This document shows positions 17,026 to 24,696 of a stretch of 64,000 nt of DNA, piece by piece. Origin of the DNA: Acidimicrobiaceae bacterium. GTDB lineage: Bacteria > Actinomycetota > Acidimicrobiia > Acidimicrobiales > Ilumatobacteraceae. The position numbers and the translations under genes were made by a program. The stretch is from contig JACJWF010000014.1 in NCBI GenBank assembly GCA_020637295.1, forward strand, positions 25,063-89,062, given 5' to 3'. Numbering within the stretch: the stretch's first letter is position 1; each line of letters begins with the position of its first letter. The notes beneath the pieces are model-generated. The model made no database searches and was not told where the DNA came from. It saw only the letters and a list, made by a program, of their open reading frames with translations.

Positions 17026-18053
17026 GGGCCGCCGTCTACGAGCGGTTCGACGGGCCGCTCACGGTGGTCGACGCGCCCGATCCCTCCCCTGCGCCCGGCG
17101 AGGCGGTGGTGGAGGTGCTGGCCGTCGGGCTGTGCCGGAGCGACTACCACGGCTGGCACGGGACCGACCCGGACATCGTCTGCCCACACGTGGGTGGCCA
17201 CGAGTTCGTCGGCCGGGTGGTGGCGGTCGGCGCCGGGGTGCAGCGCGTCGCCATCGGCGACCGGATCATGGTGCCCTTCGTGTGCGGGTGCGGCGAGTGC
17301 GAGCCGTGCCGCCTCGGCCAGCACCAGGTGTGCCGCCGGCAGGAGCAGCCCGGCTTCACCCGCTGGGGCGCCTTCGCCACCCACACCACCATCCCCTACG
17401 CCGACGTCAACTCGGTGCACGTGCCCGAGGCCGTCAGCGACGAGGCTGCGGCGCTGGTCGGCTGCCGGGTCTCCACCGCCTACCGCGGCGTGGTGGAGCA
17501 GGGCCGCCTACAAGCCGGCGAGACGTTGGTGGTGCACGGCTGCGGCGGGGTCGGCCTGGCCGCCGTCGCGTTCGGCCGGGCGCTCGGCGCCCAGGTGCTG
17601 GCGGTGGACATCAACCGGGCGGCGCTCGAACTGGCCGCGCATGTCGGTGCCGACCTGCTGCTGGATGCGTCCACCACGGACGACGTCGGCGGCGCGGTCG
17701 TCGACCTCACCGGCGGCGCCCACGTCTCGGTCGAGTGCCTCGGCAGCGCCGTCACGGCGACCAACTCGATCCTGTCCCTCCGCCCGCTCGGGCGGCACGT
17801 CCAGATCGGCCTCTTCCCCGCGGCCACGGCGGACTTCCCGATCTCCCGCGTGATCCGCGACGAGCTGGAGGTGCGCGGCGTGCACGGCCTGTCCGCCTCG
17901 CGCATCCCGGAGGTGCTGGCGATGGTGGCCGACGGACGCATCGACCCGACGGCGGTGATCCACCAGCGCCTGTCGCTGGCCGACATCCCCGACGCCCTCC
18001 CGGCCATGGCCCGCTTCGCCGCCCCCGGCGTCAGCGTCGTGACGAGGTTCTGA
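17022..18053 (+). CDS. Zinc-dependent medium-chain alcohol dehydrogenase
   Basis: 343 residues from GTG 17022. Features: catalytic zinc site Cys in GLCRSDYHGWHG, GGHEFVGRV (His-Glu), the structural zinc lobe with four cysteines CGCGECEPCRLGQHQVC, and the NAD(P)-binding Rossmann motif VHGCGGVGLAA, followed by an acidic residue (DINRAA), which favours NAD. It resembles the Zn-ADH subfamily acting on aliphatic or aromatic alcohols. Translationally coupled to the DinB-like protein, suggesting a shared detoxification or catabolic role, possibly thiol-linked (inference). Confidence 0.9.
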   Translation: MRAAVYERFDGPLTVVDAPDPSPAPGEAVVEVLAVGLCRSDYHGWHGTDPDIVCPHVGGHEFVGRVVAVGAGVQRVAIGDRIMVPFVCGCGECEPCRLGQHQVCRRQEQPGFTRWGAFATHTTIPYADVNSVHVPEAVSDEAAALVGCRVSTAYRGVVEQGRLQAGETLVVHGCGGVGLAAVAFGRALGAQVLAVDINRAALELAAHVGADLLLDASTTDDVGGAVVDLTGGAHVSVECLGSAVTATNSILSLRPLGRHVQIGLFPAATADFPISRVIRDELEVRGVHGLSASRIPEVLAMVADGRIDPTAVIHQRLSLADIPDALPAMARFAAPGVSVVTRF

Positions 18054-18087
18054 GGATCGACGCTGACCGGCTGGAGTGCGTGCTTCC

Positions 18088-18133
18088 ACTACCAGTTTCA
18101 CGCGGCCCCGACTACCAGATTCACGCGGGCGCG
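18088..18133. repeat. 23-bp near-perfect tandem duplication
   Basis: Two consecutive copies starting ACTACCAG, at 18088-18110 and 18111-18133, differing at about three positions. They lie in the 250-bp convergent gap between the alcohol dehydrogenase (ends 18053) and the lipoprotein cluster. The rest of the gap holds no convincing gene; it marks the transition into the less GC-rich lipoprotein region. Confidence 0.5.
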
Positions 18134-18303
18134 TCCTGCTCCCGGCATCGGGCGGAGTTGACTTCTCTGTTCCGTCGATCTCGGTCTCGCCAGATGGACA
18201 CGTCCTCGCCGTTCTGGCCTGTTCCGAGTTCAGCTGCTCTGTGTTGCACCATTTGCTTCTGACTGAGTGACGCGGAGAGCGCAGGCCATAGGGTCCCTGC
18301 TGA

Positions 18304-19404
18304 CTACTCGTCCCACGCGACGGTGGATACCCGGATCGTGGTGTCGTCGTACCAAATCCCGATGGTGCCTGCGTGGTCGGTGACTGGCATGGCCGTCTCC
18401 AGGCGACGGTTCGCGGAGTGAGGAAGTGTCATCACAGTCGACGAAGTCGTGTTGACGGCGAATGCCGTGAGTCGTGTCTGTCCGTCATCGAGTTGTAGAT
18501 CTGCTGTGCCGTAGATGGTGTTTGTTTCGGTGTCAACCTCTCCGATCTCGACTCGCAGCACCGTGCCTCGCGTCGTCGTAAGGGTCACCGACGCGATGTT
18601 CTGCTGACTGAGGGTGACGAGCACCCTGGCGGCTCCAGCGTGGACGTCCGGAACGACACAGAGCGCACGCGCGTCACCACCTTCGACGACCTGTCCAGTG
18701 CCTGCGGCGAGCGTGACACAGTTCGAACCCGTTCGTACGGTGACGACACCGTCGTGAATGGTGAGCGTTCGAGGGGCCGCCCCAGCGACCTGGACTTGCC
18801 ATTGCTCTCGCGAGTCGTTGATGCCCATCGCGTGCACGGTGTCGATGACCTGTAAATACATGGTGGAGGCGTCCTCGTCGATCACCATCGCTGACAGGTC
18901 GCGTAAGTAGTTGACCGGCATCGGCAGGGTGATCTCCGTGAGGGAGCCGTCGTTGGCGAGTCGAAGGACTCGCTGGTTGACGATGTCGGCGACGTACGTG
19001 GCCAGAGCGTCGCGGGCAACTACGCTGGGCCCGTACGACTCGCCGTCCCCGTCAGGGATGTACACAGCCAGTGGCGCCCCTGCACCGTCACCTGACATCG
19101 CCGCCGACAACTCGACGGTCATGAGATCAACGAGATCACCTACGCGTGAGGGTGCGTCAAGATCGACGATCAGCGTCGATTCACCCGGACCCTGCTCTGA
19201 GGAACCCTGCACGGTGGACGGATCCGAAGGACGCGCGCCAGCACTCGTCGATTCCGACCCGACGGGGTCGGGCGGGTTCGAACCGGTGGAGCCGGTCGTT
19301 CCCGCTTCGCTGTCGCACGCGGCGGCTCCGACCATCAGGCACACCGCGACGATCGCATGCAGTGCATGAGCGCAAAACGACGGTCGATGTCGCGGTAAGA
19401 ACAT
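18304..19404 (-). CDS. Predicted lipoprotein of unknown function (lipoprotein cluster gene 5)
   Basis: 366 residues. N-terminus: basic start, hydrophobic stretch (about 14-29) and lipobox VGAAAC with acyl-accepting Cys30, followed by about 40 residues rich in Gly/Ser/Thr/Pro, a wall-spanning linker. The mature domain has repeated beta-strand-like segments (VVARDALATYVADIVNQRVL, IHDGVVTVRTGSNC, LTAFAVNTT) suggestive of a beta-propeller or beta-rich sensor, but no known motif is visible. Last of five same-strand lipoprotein genes. AT-richer sequence precedes the ATG at 19404; the leader may be very short. Confidence 0.65.
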   Translation of the reverse strand: MFLPRHRPSFCAHALHAIVAVCLMVGAAACDSEAGTTGSTGSNPPDPVGSESTSAGARPSDPSTVQGSSEQGPGESTLIVDLDAPSRVGDLVDLMTVELSAAMSGDGAGAPLAVYIPDGDGESYGPSVVARDALATYVADIVNQRVLRLANDGSLTEITLPMPVNYLRDLSAMVIDEDASTMYLQVIDTVHAMGINDSREQWQVQVAGAAPRTLTIHDGVVTVRTGSNCVTLAAGTGQVVEGGDARALCVVPDVHAGAARVLVTLSQQNIASVTLTTTRGTVLRVEIGEVDTETNTIYGTADLQLDDGQTRLTAFAVNTTSSTVMTLPHSANRRLETAMPVTDHAGTIGIWYDDTTIRVSTVAWDE

Positions 19405-19520
19405 ATGAATACGACCTTACGCTCTGGTTCGATGGCAGTGTTGTCATGGCCGTCGCCACAGCGAATGCAGTCGCTGGCGAGTACCGAGCCGGTGCCGGTG
19501 CCACCGGTCCTGCGCCCGGG

Positions 19521-20180
19521 TCAAGGACTGCCGAAGCGGCTGACACTGGGCGCGCCACAGCTGGTGTCGACGGCAACGGCAAGCCCTATGGTGCTGCCAT
19601 CCGGCAGGCCCATCTGAAGGGCACTCCAGGTCTGGCGTGGCGCGTCCGGGCAGTTGGCCGGCTGCCCGATTCCGATCCACACGACCGCTTGGCTATCTGG
19701 CGCCAGCGCCCCATCCAAGGGTGATGGATTTCCGAAGTAGGTGTCGCCGATGAAGGCCGACAACAGCACCACCCCGGTGGGATCGACCCCCGACAACGAG
19801 GTCGGCACCAGGGGCATGACGCACGCTGAATCGCTGGTGTTGCGCAGCTCCACGACCAGCTTTAAGTTGCCCATCGCAGCGTCAGCCTGGACCTCGCCCG
19901 ACGGCGACAGATCGCTGGCGGAGCACTGGCGAACGACTGCATTGGCGTCTGGCGTAACCGTCACGGCGGTCGAAGGAAGCGCGTCACCCAAAGTAGTTGC
20001 AGGCAACGTCGATGAGCTGTCCGGCGACATCGGCGACGATGACCCAGGTGTGACGTCGGTTGACACTTCGGCGTCTCGGGTCGAGGTCGCCTCACCGCAG
20101 GACGACAACAGGCCTGTCCCCACGAAGCCCACGAGTAGGCATCTCCACAATCGTCGACTCGACGCGCGCACACGTCGCAT
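19521..20180 (-). CDS. DUF4232-like lipoprotein (cluster gene 4)
   Basis: 219 residues from ATG 20180. The signal peptide ends in lipobox LLSSC (Cys28), followed by a Ser/Thr/Pro linker. The mature part has the features of the actinobacterial DUF4232 fold: CSASDL, then AAMGNLKLVVELRNTS, then CVMPLVPTSL, and a later PANCPDA/DTSC pair. The four spaced cysteines (about 110, 146, 191 and 208) could form two disulfides. DUF4232 proteins are secreted or surface-attached with unknown function. The longer reading to 20294 overlaps the upstream gene and is unlikely. Confidence 0.68.
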   Translation of the reverse strand: MRRVRASSRRLWRCLLVGFVGTGLLSSCGEATSTRDAEVSTDVTPGSSSPMSPDSSSTLPATTLGDALPSTAVTVTPDANAVVRQCSASDLSPSGEVQADAAMGNLKLVVELRNTSDSACVMPLVPTSLSGVDPTGVVLLSAFIGDTYFGNPSPLDGALAPDSQAVVWIGIGQPANCPDAPRQTWSALQMGLPDGSTIGLAVAVDTSCGAPSVSRFGSP

Positions 20181-20265
20181 CGTGCACGAACCGTAGAGGC
20201 CTGTCCACCGGACTCCGTGACACGACGGGCGCGAGAAGCGTGCCGCGATCGGACATCTCCAGGGT

Positions 20266-21159
20266 TCACCAGACGACGGGCGTCTCGATCGCACCTGGAG
20301 TTGGGATGAGCGACGCGACCCCTGCCGTGGTCACCAGATAGAGGCCAGCCTCGGAGTCATCGCCGTCACAGCCAGCGAACCGGGACACGAGCACACCGGC
20401 GTCCGTCCACCCCTGAACTGCAGAGGACCCGCCCTCCAGCAACGGGATGGTCCGATTGTCCGGAGTGATCAGGTAGGCGCTGAGGCTCTCGCATTCGCCA
20501 CTCCACGTCGCAGCCACAAGACCCTCAGGCCCGGCAACCGCATCGACCCAGATTCCCTCCGGTTGCACCGGCGACAACGGAATGACCTGCGCACTGTCGC
20601 CATCCACGAGACGGGCGAGCTCGGTTGGCCCCATCCCGTCAGGCGAGCACAGAAGAAGCGGCGACCCTGCCCGCCTCGCGTCACGCATGCACCCGTTCGG
20701 CGCACCCTCGGCGACCCACCCCGCCGCGTACGGCGAAACGTCCATGGCTGGACCGATCGTCCGCATCATCACCGCGCCGATATCGAGCTCGTATCCCTGC
20801 GGAGGGTTCCCTGTGTCGGTGTCGAAAGCGACAACCGCCGCCATCGTCGCCGAATCTCGGGAGCGATCGATGACATGCACCCCCGGAATGGTGAAGAGGA
20901 CCTCGCCCGCGAGCGTCGCCACGACCGTTCCCGACACCGTGCGATACGCCATCCCATGAGCGGGCACGACTCCCGGAACGGAGTATCCGGGAACGGGAAC
21001 AGGACCCGGCGACGAGTTGGTCGAATCGATGAGACTGACCGGCCCGTCCGCAGGCTTGCCCGAATCACCGCATCCGGAGGCGACCACCATCGGCACAGCG
21101 ACAGCGACCGTCACCACAAACAGGCGAGCAGATCCACGCCGTGCCCTCACAGAACGCAT
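20266..21159 (-). CDS. Predicted lipoprotein of unknown function (cluster gene 3)
   Basis: 297 residues. Signal peptide with twin basic clusters, hydrophobic core FVVTVAVAVPMVVAS and lipobox ASGC (Cys30), then a short linker rich in Ser/Pro. The mature domain has segments such as VVATLAGEVLFTIPGVHVIDRS and PEGLVAATWSGEC, compatible with a WD40/NHL-like beta-propeller, but no definite repeat was recognised. A GGCAGG ribosome-binding site precedes ATG 21159. It lies 85 bp upstream of the DUF4232-like gene and 111 bp downstream of the next lipoprotein gene. Confidence 0.65.
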   Translation of the reverse strand: MRSVRARRGSARLFVVTVAVAVPMVVASGCGDSGKPADGPVSLIDSTNSSPGPVPVPGYSVPGVVPAHGMAYRTVSGTVVATLAGEVLFTIPGVHVIDRSRDSATMAAVVAFDTDTGNPPQGYELDIGAVMMRTIGPAMDVSPYAAGWVAEGAPNGCMRDARRAGSPLLLCSPDGMGPTELARLVDGDSAQVIPLSPVQPEGIWVDAVAGPEGLVAATWSGECESLSAYLITPDNRTIPLLEGGSSAVQGWTDAGVLVSRFAGCDGDDSEAGLYLVTTAGVASLIPTPGAIETPVVW

Positions 21160-21270
21160 CCTGCCTGAACCCGCGATCCGTCGTCCAGCACACTTCGGCT
21201 ACCACCACGATGATGGGCAACCTCAACGCCGGTGGACACGGCTTCCGTTCGCCCCGTTTCGACTGCGTGA

Positions 21271-22314
21271 TCACCCGATGGTGGAGGGAAGGGGAAAGCG
21301 TTCGATCAGCCAAACGTCGCGGCTGAGATCGTGGCGCAGTCTCACGATGCCGACGCCATCCACGAAGAGGCCCCCGTTGAGGGCGTCGCTTCCACCTGGC
21401 ATCGCGACGCCGCTTGCCAACCCGTCAGGGGTGAGTTCGTAGCCAACGAACGTCTGAGTCGGCGCGTGGCTGTCGTCGACCCCGGCCACGAACACCGACT
21501 GGTTCTCCAGGCCCTCGGGAAGCATCGGTGACTGCCTGTCGGCAAGAAGCCAACTGGCTGCGCTGCCGTCCTCGAATGAGACGGCGAGGGTTGGTGGGGA
21601 TGAGTTGAACGCAGGTGTCACGACGGGGCGACGCGAGTGCCCCTCAACCAGTGGAACTCGTTGTCCGCCGTTGACAAGGACCGTGTCGGCCACGAAGGTG
21701 AGCCGCGAGAAGCGGGGCGCAGTGACCGCGGTAGACCTCAGTGGCTCAGCAAGGTTCGACGACGAGTACGCCGCCAGGAGATCAGATCCGTCAGCCTCTG
21801 CATAGAGCACGTAGACGATGTCATTTGGGCCCAACGCGAGCCCAGTGACGTCGCTGGTGGACGGATACGGCACCGTCAGGAAGGACCCTTGTTCGATCGT
21901 CACCCATCGGCGATTCATTGTGTCGGCGACAATGATCCGACCAGCGGAATCGACCAGAGGTTGCCAGGGGCGACCCGGGTCGCATTCGCGGCAGTCCTCC
22001 AGTCCGAACTCTCCCGCGCCGCTACCAGTTGCCGCCACATAGAGCACCTCAGGCTCGACTCCGAGCACTGCTGCGTCGGCTGCGTTCCACGCATGAGCCG
22101 ATGCGGGGACAGTTGAGGTCGCGTCGACTGCCAACGTGGAAGCGGCGGCCGTCGACTCCCGCCGGCCGTCCGTCGTCGAAGCAGTCTGGACAGTGGTGGC
22201 GCAGTCAGCCTCGTCGCGGCATGAATCTGAACCAGTCGAGCCGTTCGAGCATGCCGTCATCGCCAGGCCCGAGACGACCAGCACGACCAATCGCGTCACT
22301 GCATACCGCCGCAC
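21271..22314 (-). CDS. Predicted lipoprotein with NHL-like propeller segment (cluster gene 2)
   Basis: 347 residues from GTG 22314. Lipobox MTAC (Cys22) after a hydrophobic core VVLVVSGLA, then a long Ser/Thr/Ala-rich linker to about residue 75. The mature part contains CRECDPGRPWQPLVDSAG and RIIVADTMNRRWVTIEQG, the latter like an NHL repeat (DSxGRIIVADTxNxR), then blades with VTGLALGPNDIVYVLYAE. This suggests an extracytoplasmic beta-propeller, probably a binding or sensing protein. No enzymatic motif. Neighbouring lipoprotein genes share architecture but not sequence. Confidence 0.66.
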   Translation of the reverse strand: MRRYAVTRLVVLVVSGLAMTACSNGSTGSDSCRDEADCATTVQTASTTDGRRESTAAASTLAVDATSTVPASAHAWNAADAAVLGVEPEVLYVAATGSGAGEFGLEDCRECDPGRPWQPLVDSAGRIIVADTMNRRWVTIEQGSFLTVPYPSTSDVTGLALGPNDIVYVLYAEADGSDLLAAYSSSNLAEPLRSTAVTAPRFSRLTFVADTVLVNGGQRVPLVEGHSRRPVVTPAFNSSPPTLAVSFEDGSAASWLLADRQSPMLPEGLENQSVFVAGVDDSHAPTQTFVGYELTPDGLASGVAMPGGSDALNGGLFVDGVGIVRLRHDLSRDVWLIERFPLPSTIG

Positions 22315-22514
22315 GATCAGAAGCGTGCCCGCGACCCTGCCATCTTGTCCAGGCCGAGGCGGCCGATAGCGCAGATGCCCGTTCGCGCGCTTGGTGTCCA
22401 GCGAGTAGTTGCGGCAGATCTACGCTGCCGCCCCGCCGGTGCCGCTACGGCAACGGCGCCGCGGTTCCCAACAAGATTGGAGGTGCAGTCCGTCGGGCCG
22501 GTCCCTTCCTGCTA

Positions 22515-23267
22515 CTAGGGGCAGCCACGGGGGTTCTGTGGGGAGAACTCGTGGTCGACACCAGGGAAGAGTCGCGAGTCCAAGTAGTCCTCCCAATACG
22601 ACCACAGCCACGTTGGCGTCTCAACCCACTGGTCCCCATCACGCTGCAACGCCAAGAAGAAGCTCCCGCTCCAGGGTATGCGAGCCTTTGCGGAAGGCAA
22701 CACCTGCAGCTGGTCTCCGTTGTCCATCGGATCGCCGGCCAGCACGCGAACCACGCACACCGTGTAACCGTCCAACGGGTCTCCGGTCGTGTTGAGGAAG
22801 GCGGGGTCGTACACGACCTCCGCGATCAGGTCGGACGCCTCGGTTGCACGCGCCGCCTCCTGCTCAACGAGCTCCGGAAAGACGGTGTGAAGTGCATTCG
22901 AGACCAATGAGTTCTCCATCGACCACGGGTAGCTGGGCATGTTGGGATCGGCGGCCACCGCGGAATCCCAGACCGGCCGACCGTCGGCACCGAAGGCCCA
23001 CACACCCTCCGACTCGGCGTCGAGCGGTGTCCAATCGAAGCGGACCAGACCGTCGCCGTCGAGCGGCAGCGATCCCTTGAACCACAAGACTGGACGGATG
23101 GCGACCTCGCCGCCCGGACTCGCCTCGACGGTGTCAGCGAGAACGACCACTTCTGCCGACTCCATCGTGTCCGGGAGTGGAGGAGTAGTGACACAGCAGT
23201 CCCCGTCGCCGCAAGCAACAGCTGCGACAGGGATGATCGCGAGAAGGGCGAGAGCGAGTCGGTTCAT
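22515..23267 (-). CDS. Predicted lipoprotein of unknown function (cluster gene 1)
   Basis: 250 residues from ATG 23267, chosen for its signal peptide; the frame is open to 23294. Hydrophobic core ALALLAIIPVAAV and lipobox VAC (Cys19), followed immediately by CGDGDCCVTT, an unusually cysteine-rich start to the mature protein. A domain of about 200 residues follows with TMESAEVVVLADTVEASPGG and a WLWSYWEDYLDSR segment. No known family recognised. Ribosome-binding site GAGGAA about 9-14 bases upstream. First gene of the five-gene array; the 200 bp to the next gene (22315-22514) hold no other gene. Confidence 0.62.
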   Translation of the reverse strand: MNRLALALLAIIPVAAVACGDGDCCVTTPPLPDTMESAEVVVLADTVEASPGGEVAIRPVLWFKGSLPLDGDGLVRFDWTPLDAESEGVWAFGADGRPVWDSAVAADPNMPSYPWSMENSLVSNALHTVFPELVEQEAARATEASDLIAEVVYDPAFLNTTGDPLDGYTVCVVRVLAGDPMDNGDQLQVLPSAKARIPWSGSFFLALQRDGDQWVETPTWLWSYWEDYLDSRLFPGVDHEFSPQNPRGCP

Positions 23268-23645
23268 CCCGGTTCCTCGTCGGGCGGCCAGCAACGTCGT
23301 GTCAGCGTTCTAGATACCGGACCTGCGAGTCCTGGGCTGCAGCGGTGGCGGCGAGCAGGCGGTGGACCAGCCTTCATCCAGCTGACCCTAATTTCCCCGA
23401 CGCCGACACCTCGGTCGAGGAGCGCATCTCGGCAGCTCGGGGCGGCATCCCCCAGGTCGGCACCGCCTGTCCCCACGAGAGAGACATTCGGTGAGTCGAT
23501 CGAACAGCCGTCTGACCACCCCGTCGGTACCCCCGCCCTCCCGCTTCTGAGGTCCGCATTCAGTCGGAAGCCGCAACGATCCAGCCCCAGAAGCCGGCGC
23601 GGTCAGATGCAGCCCCAGAATCCAGGGGGGGCGGTGCGGGGAGGG
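23268..23645. other. Non-coding gap between lipoprotein cluster and agmatine deiminase
   Basis: About 380 bp without a convincing gene on either strand. The 11-base word CAGCCCCAGAA occurs twice, at 23582-23592 and 23610-23620, 28 bp apart. The first part should hold the promoter of the lipoprotein cluster, but no clear promoter was found. The segment from about 23560 runs into the 3' end of the agmatine deiminase gene; no T-rich terminator was seen. Confidence 0.4.
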
Positions 23646-24686
23646 TCAGACCTTGGGTTGCTGCTGGGTGATGCAGTGGATGCCGCCGCCCCACATGAAG
23701 ATGCCGCGGGCGTCGTGGGGGACGATCTCCCGCCCCGGGTAGGCCTCGCGCAGGATGTCGATGGCCACCTGGTCGTTGGGGTCGTCGAACGTGCACAGGA
23801 TCACCGCACCGTTGCAGATGTAGTGGTTGAGGTAGCCCCAGTCGACGAACTCGCCGTCGGGCGACCGCAGCGCCTGCGGCGCCGGCACCTCGACGATCTT
23901 CAGCGAACGACCCGCCGCGTCCACGCTGTTGCGCAGCACGTCGAGGTGCTCCTTGCTGACCTCGAAGTCCGGGTGCTCGGGGTTGTGCTGCACGTGCACC
24001 AACAGCGTGCCGGGTTCGGCGAAACAGCAGACGATGTCGATGTGGCCGTTGGTGCCGTAGTTGGAGTAGTCGGCCGTCAGCCCCCGCGGCACCCAGATGG
24101 TGTGGCTCGTGCCCAGGTACGCCTTCAGCTCGGTCTCCACCTGCTCGGCGTTCCACGTCGGGTTGCGGCGCACGTCCAGCTGCACGGTCTCGGTGCAGAT
24201 CACCGTGCCCTCGCCGTCCACATGGATGCCGCCGCCCTCGTTCACCATCGTGCTGGAGAACAGCTCCGCCCCGGCCAGCCCGGCGATGAACGCACCCACG
24301 TGCCGCTCGTCGGTGGGGTCGCTGAAGCCCCGGTCGCCCCAGGCGTTGAACGTCCAGTGCGTGGCGCCCAGCCGACCGTCGGGATGGGTGAGGAACGTCG
24401 GCCCGCTGTCGCGGCACCACGAGTCGCCGAGCGGCGTCTCGAACACCTCGATCGACGGGTCCAGCAGGCGGCGGGCCACCTCGCTGTCGCCCACGTCGCA
24501 CACCATCCGCACCGGCTCGAACTGGTTGATGGTGTTGGCCACGCTGGCCCACACGCCGCGGGCGGCCTCCATCTCCACCGGGTCCTCGGCGAAGGCGTCG
24601 TTGGCCGGCGGGAACTCCATCCAGGTGCACTCGTGCGGCGCCCACTCCGGCGGCATCGAGAACCCGGCGAGGCGGGGGGTGGTCAT
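23646..24686 (-). CDS. Agmatine deiminase-family protein
   Basis: 346 residues of the porphyromonas-type peptidyl-arginine deiminase/agmatine deiminase fold. Expected to convert agmatine to N-carbamoylputrescine and ammonia. Motifs: PPEWAPHECTWMEFP near the N-terminus, GDSWCRDSGPTF (binding Asp/Arg), NEGGGIHVDGEGT, GTNGHIDIVCCFAEPG with the catalytic His-x-Asp, and the nucleophile Cys338 in GGGIHCITQQQP. The usual sequence is GGGNIHCITQQ; here the Asn is missing, a one-residue contraction beside the nucleophile. It follows ureC by 10 bp on the same strand, forming an operon of guanidino/urea nitrogen release. No ptcA or putrescine-processing genes are adjacent. Confidence 0.86.
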   Translation of the reverse strand: MTTPRLAGFSMPPEWAPHECTWMEFPPANDAFAEDPVEMEAARGVWASVANTINQFEPVRMVCDVGDSEVARRLLDPSIEVFETPLGDSWCRDSGPTFLTHPDGRLGATHWTFNAWGDRGFSDPTDERHVGAFIAGLAGAELFSSTMVNEGGGIHVDGEGTVICTETVQLDVRRNPTWNAEQVETELKAYLGTSHTIWVPRGLTADYSNYGTNGHIDIVCCFAEPGTLLVHVQHNPEHPDFEVSKEHLDVLRNSVDAAGRSLKIVEVPAPQALRSPDGEFVDWGYLNHYICNGAVILCTFDDPNDQVAIDILREAYPGREIVPHDARGIFMWGGGIHCITQQQPKV

Positions 24687-24696
24687 GGCGGCAACC

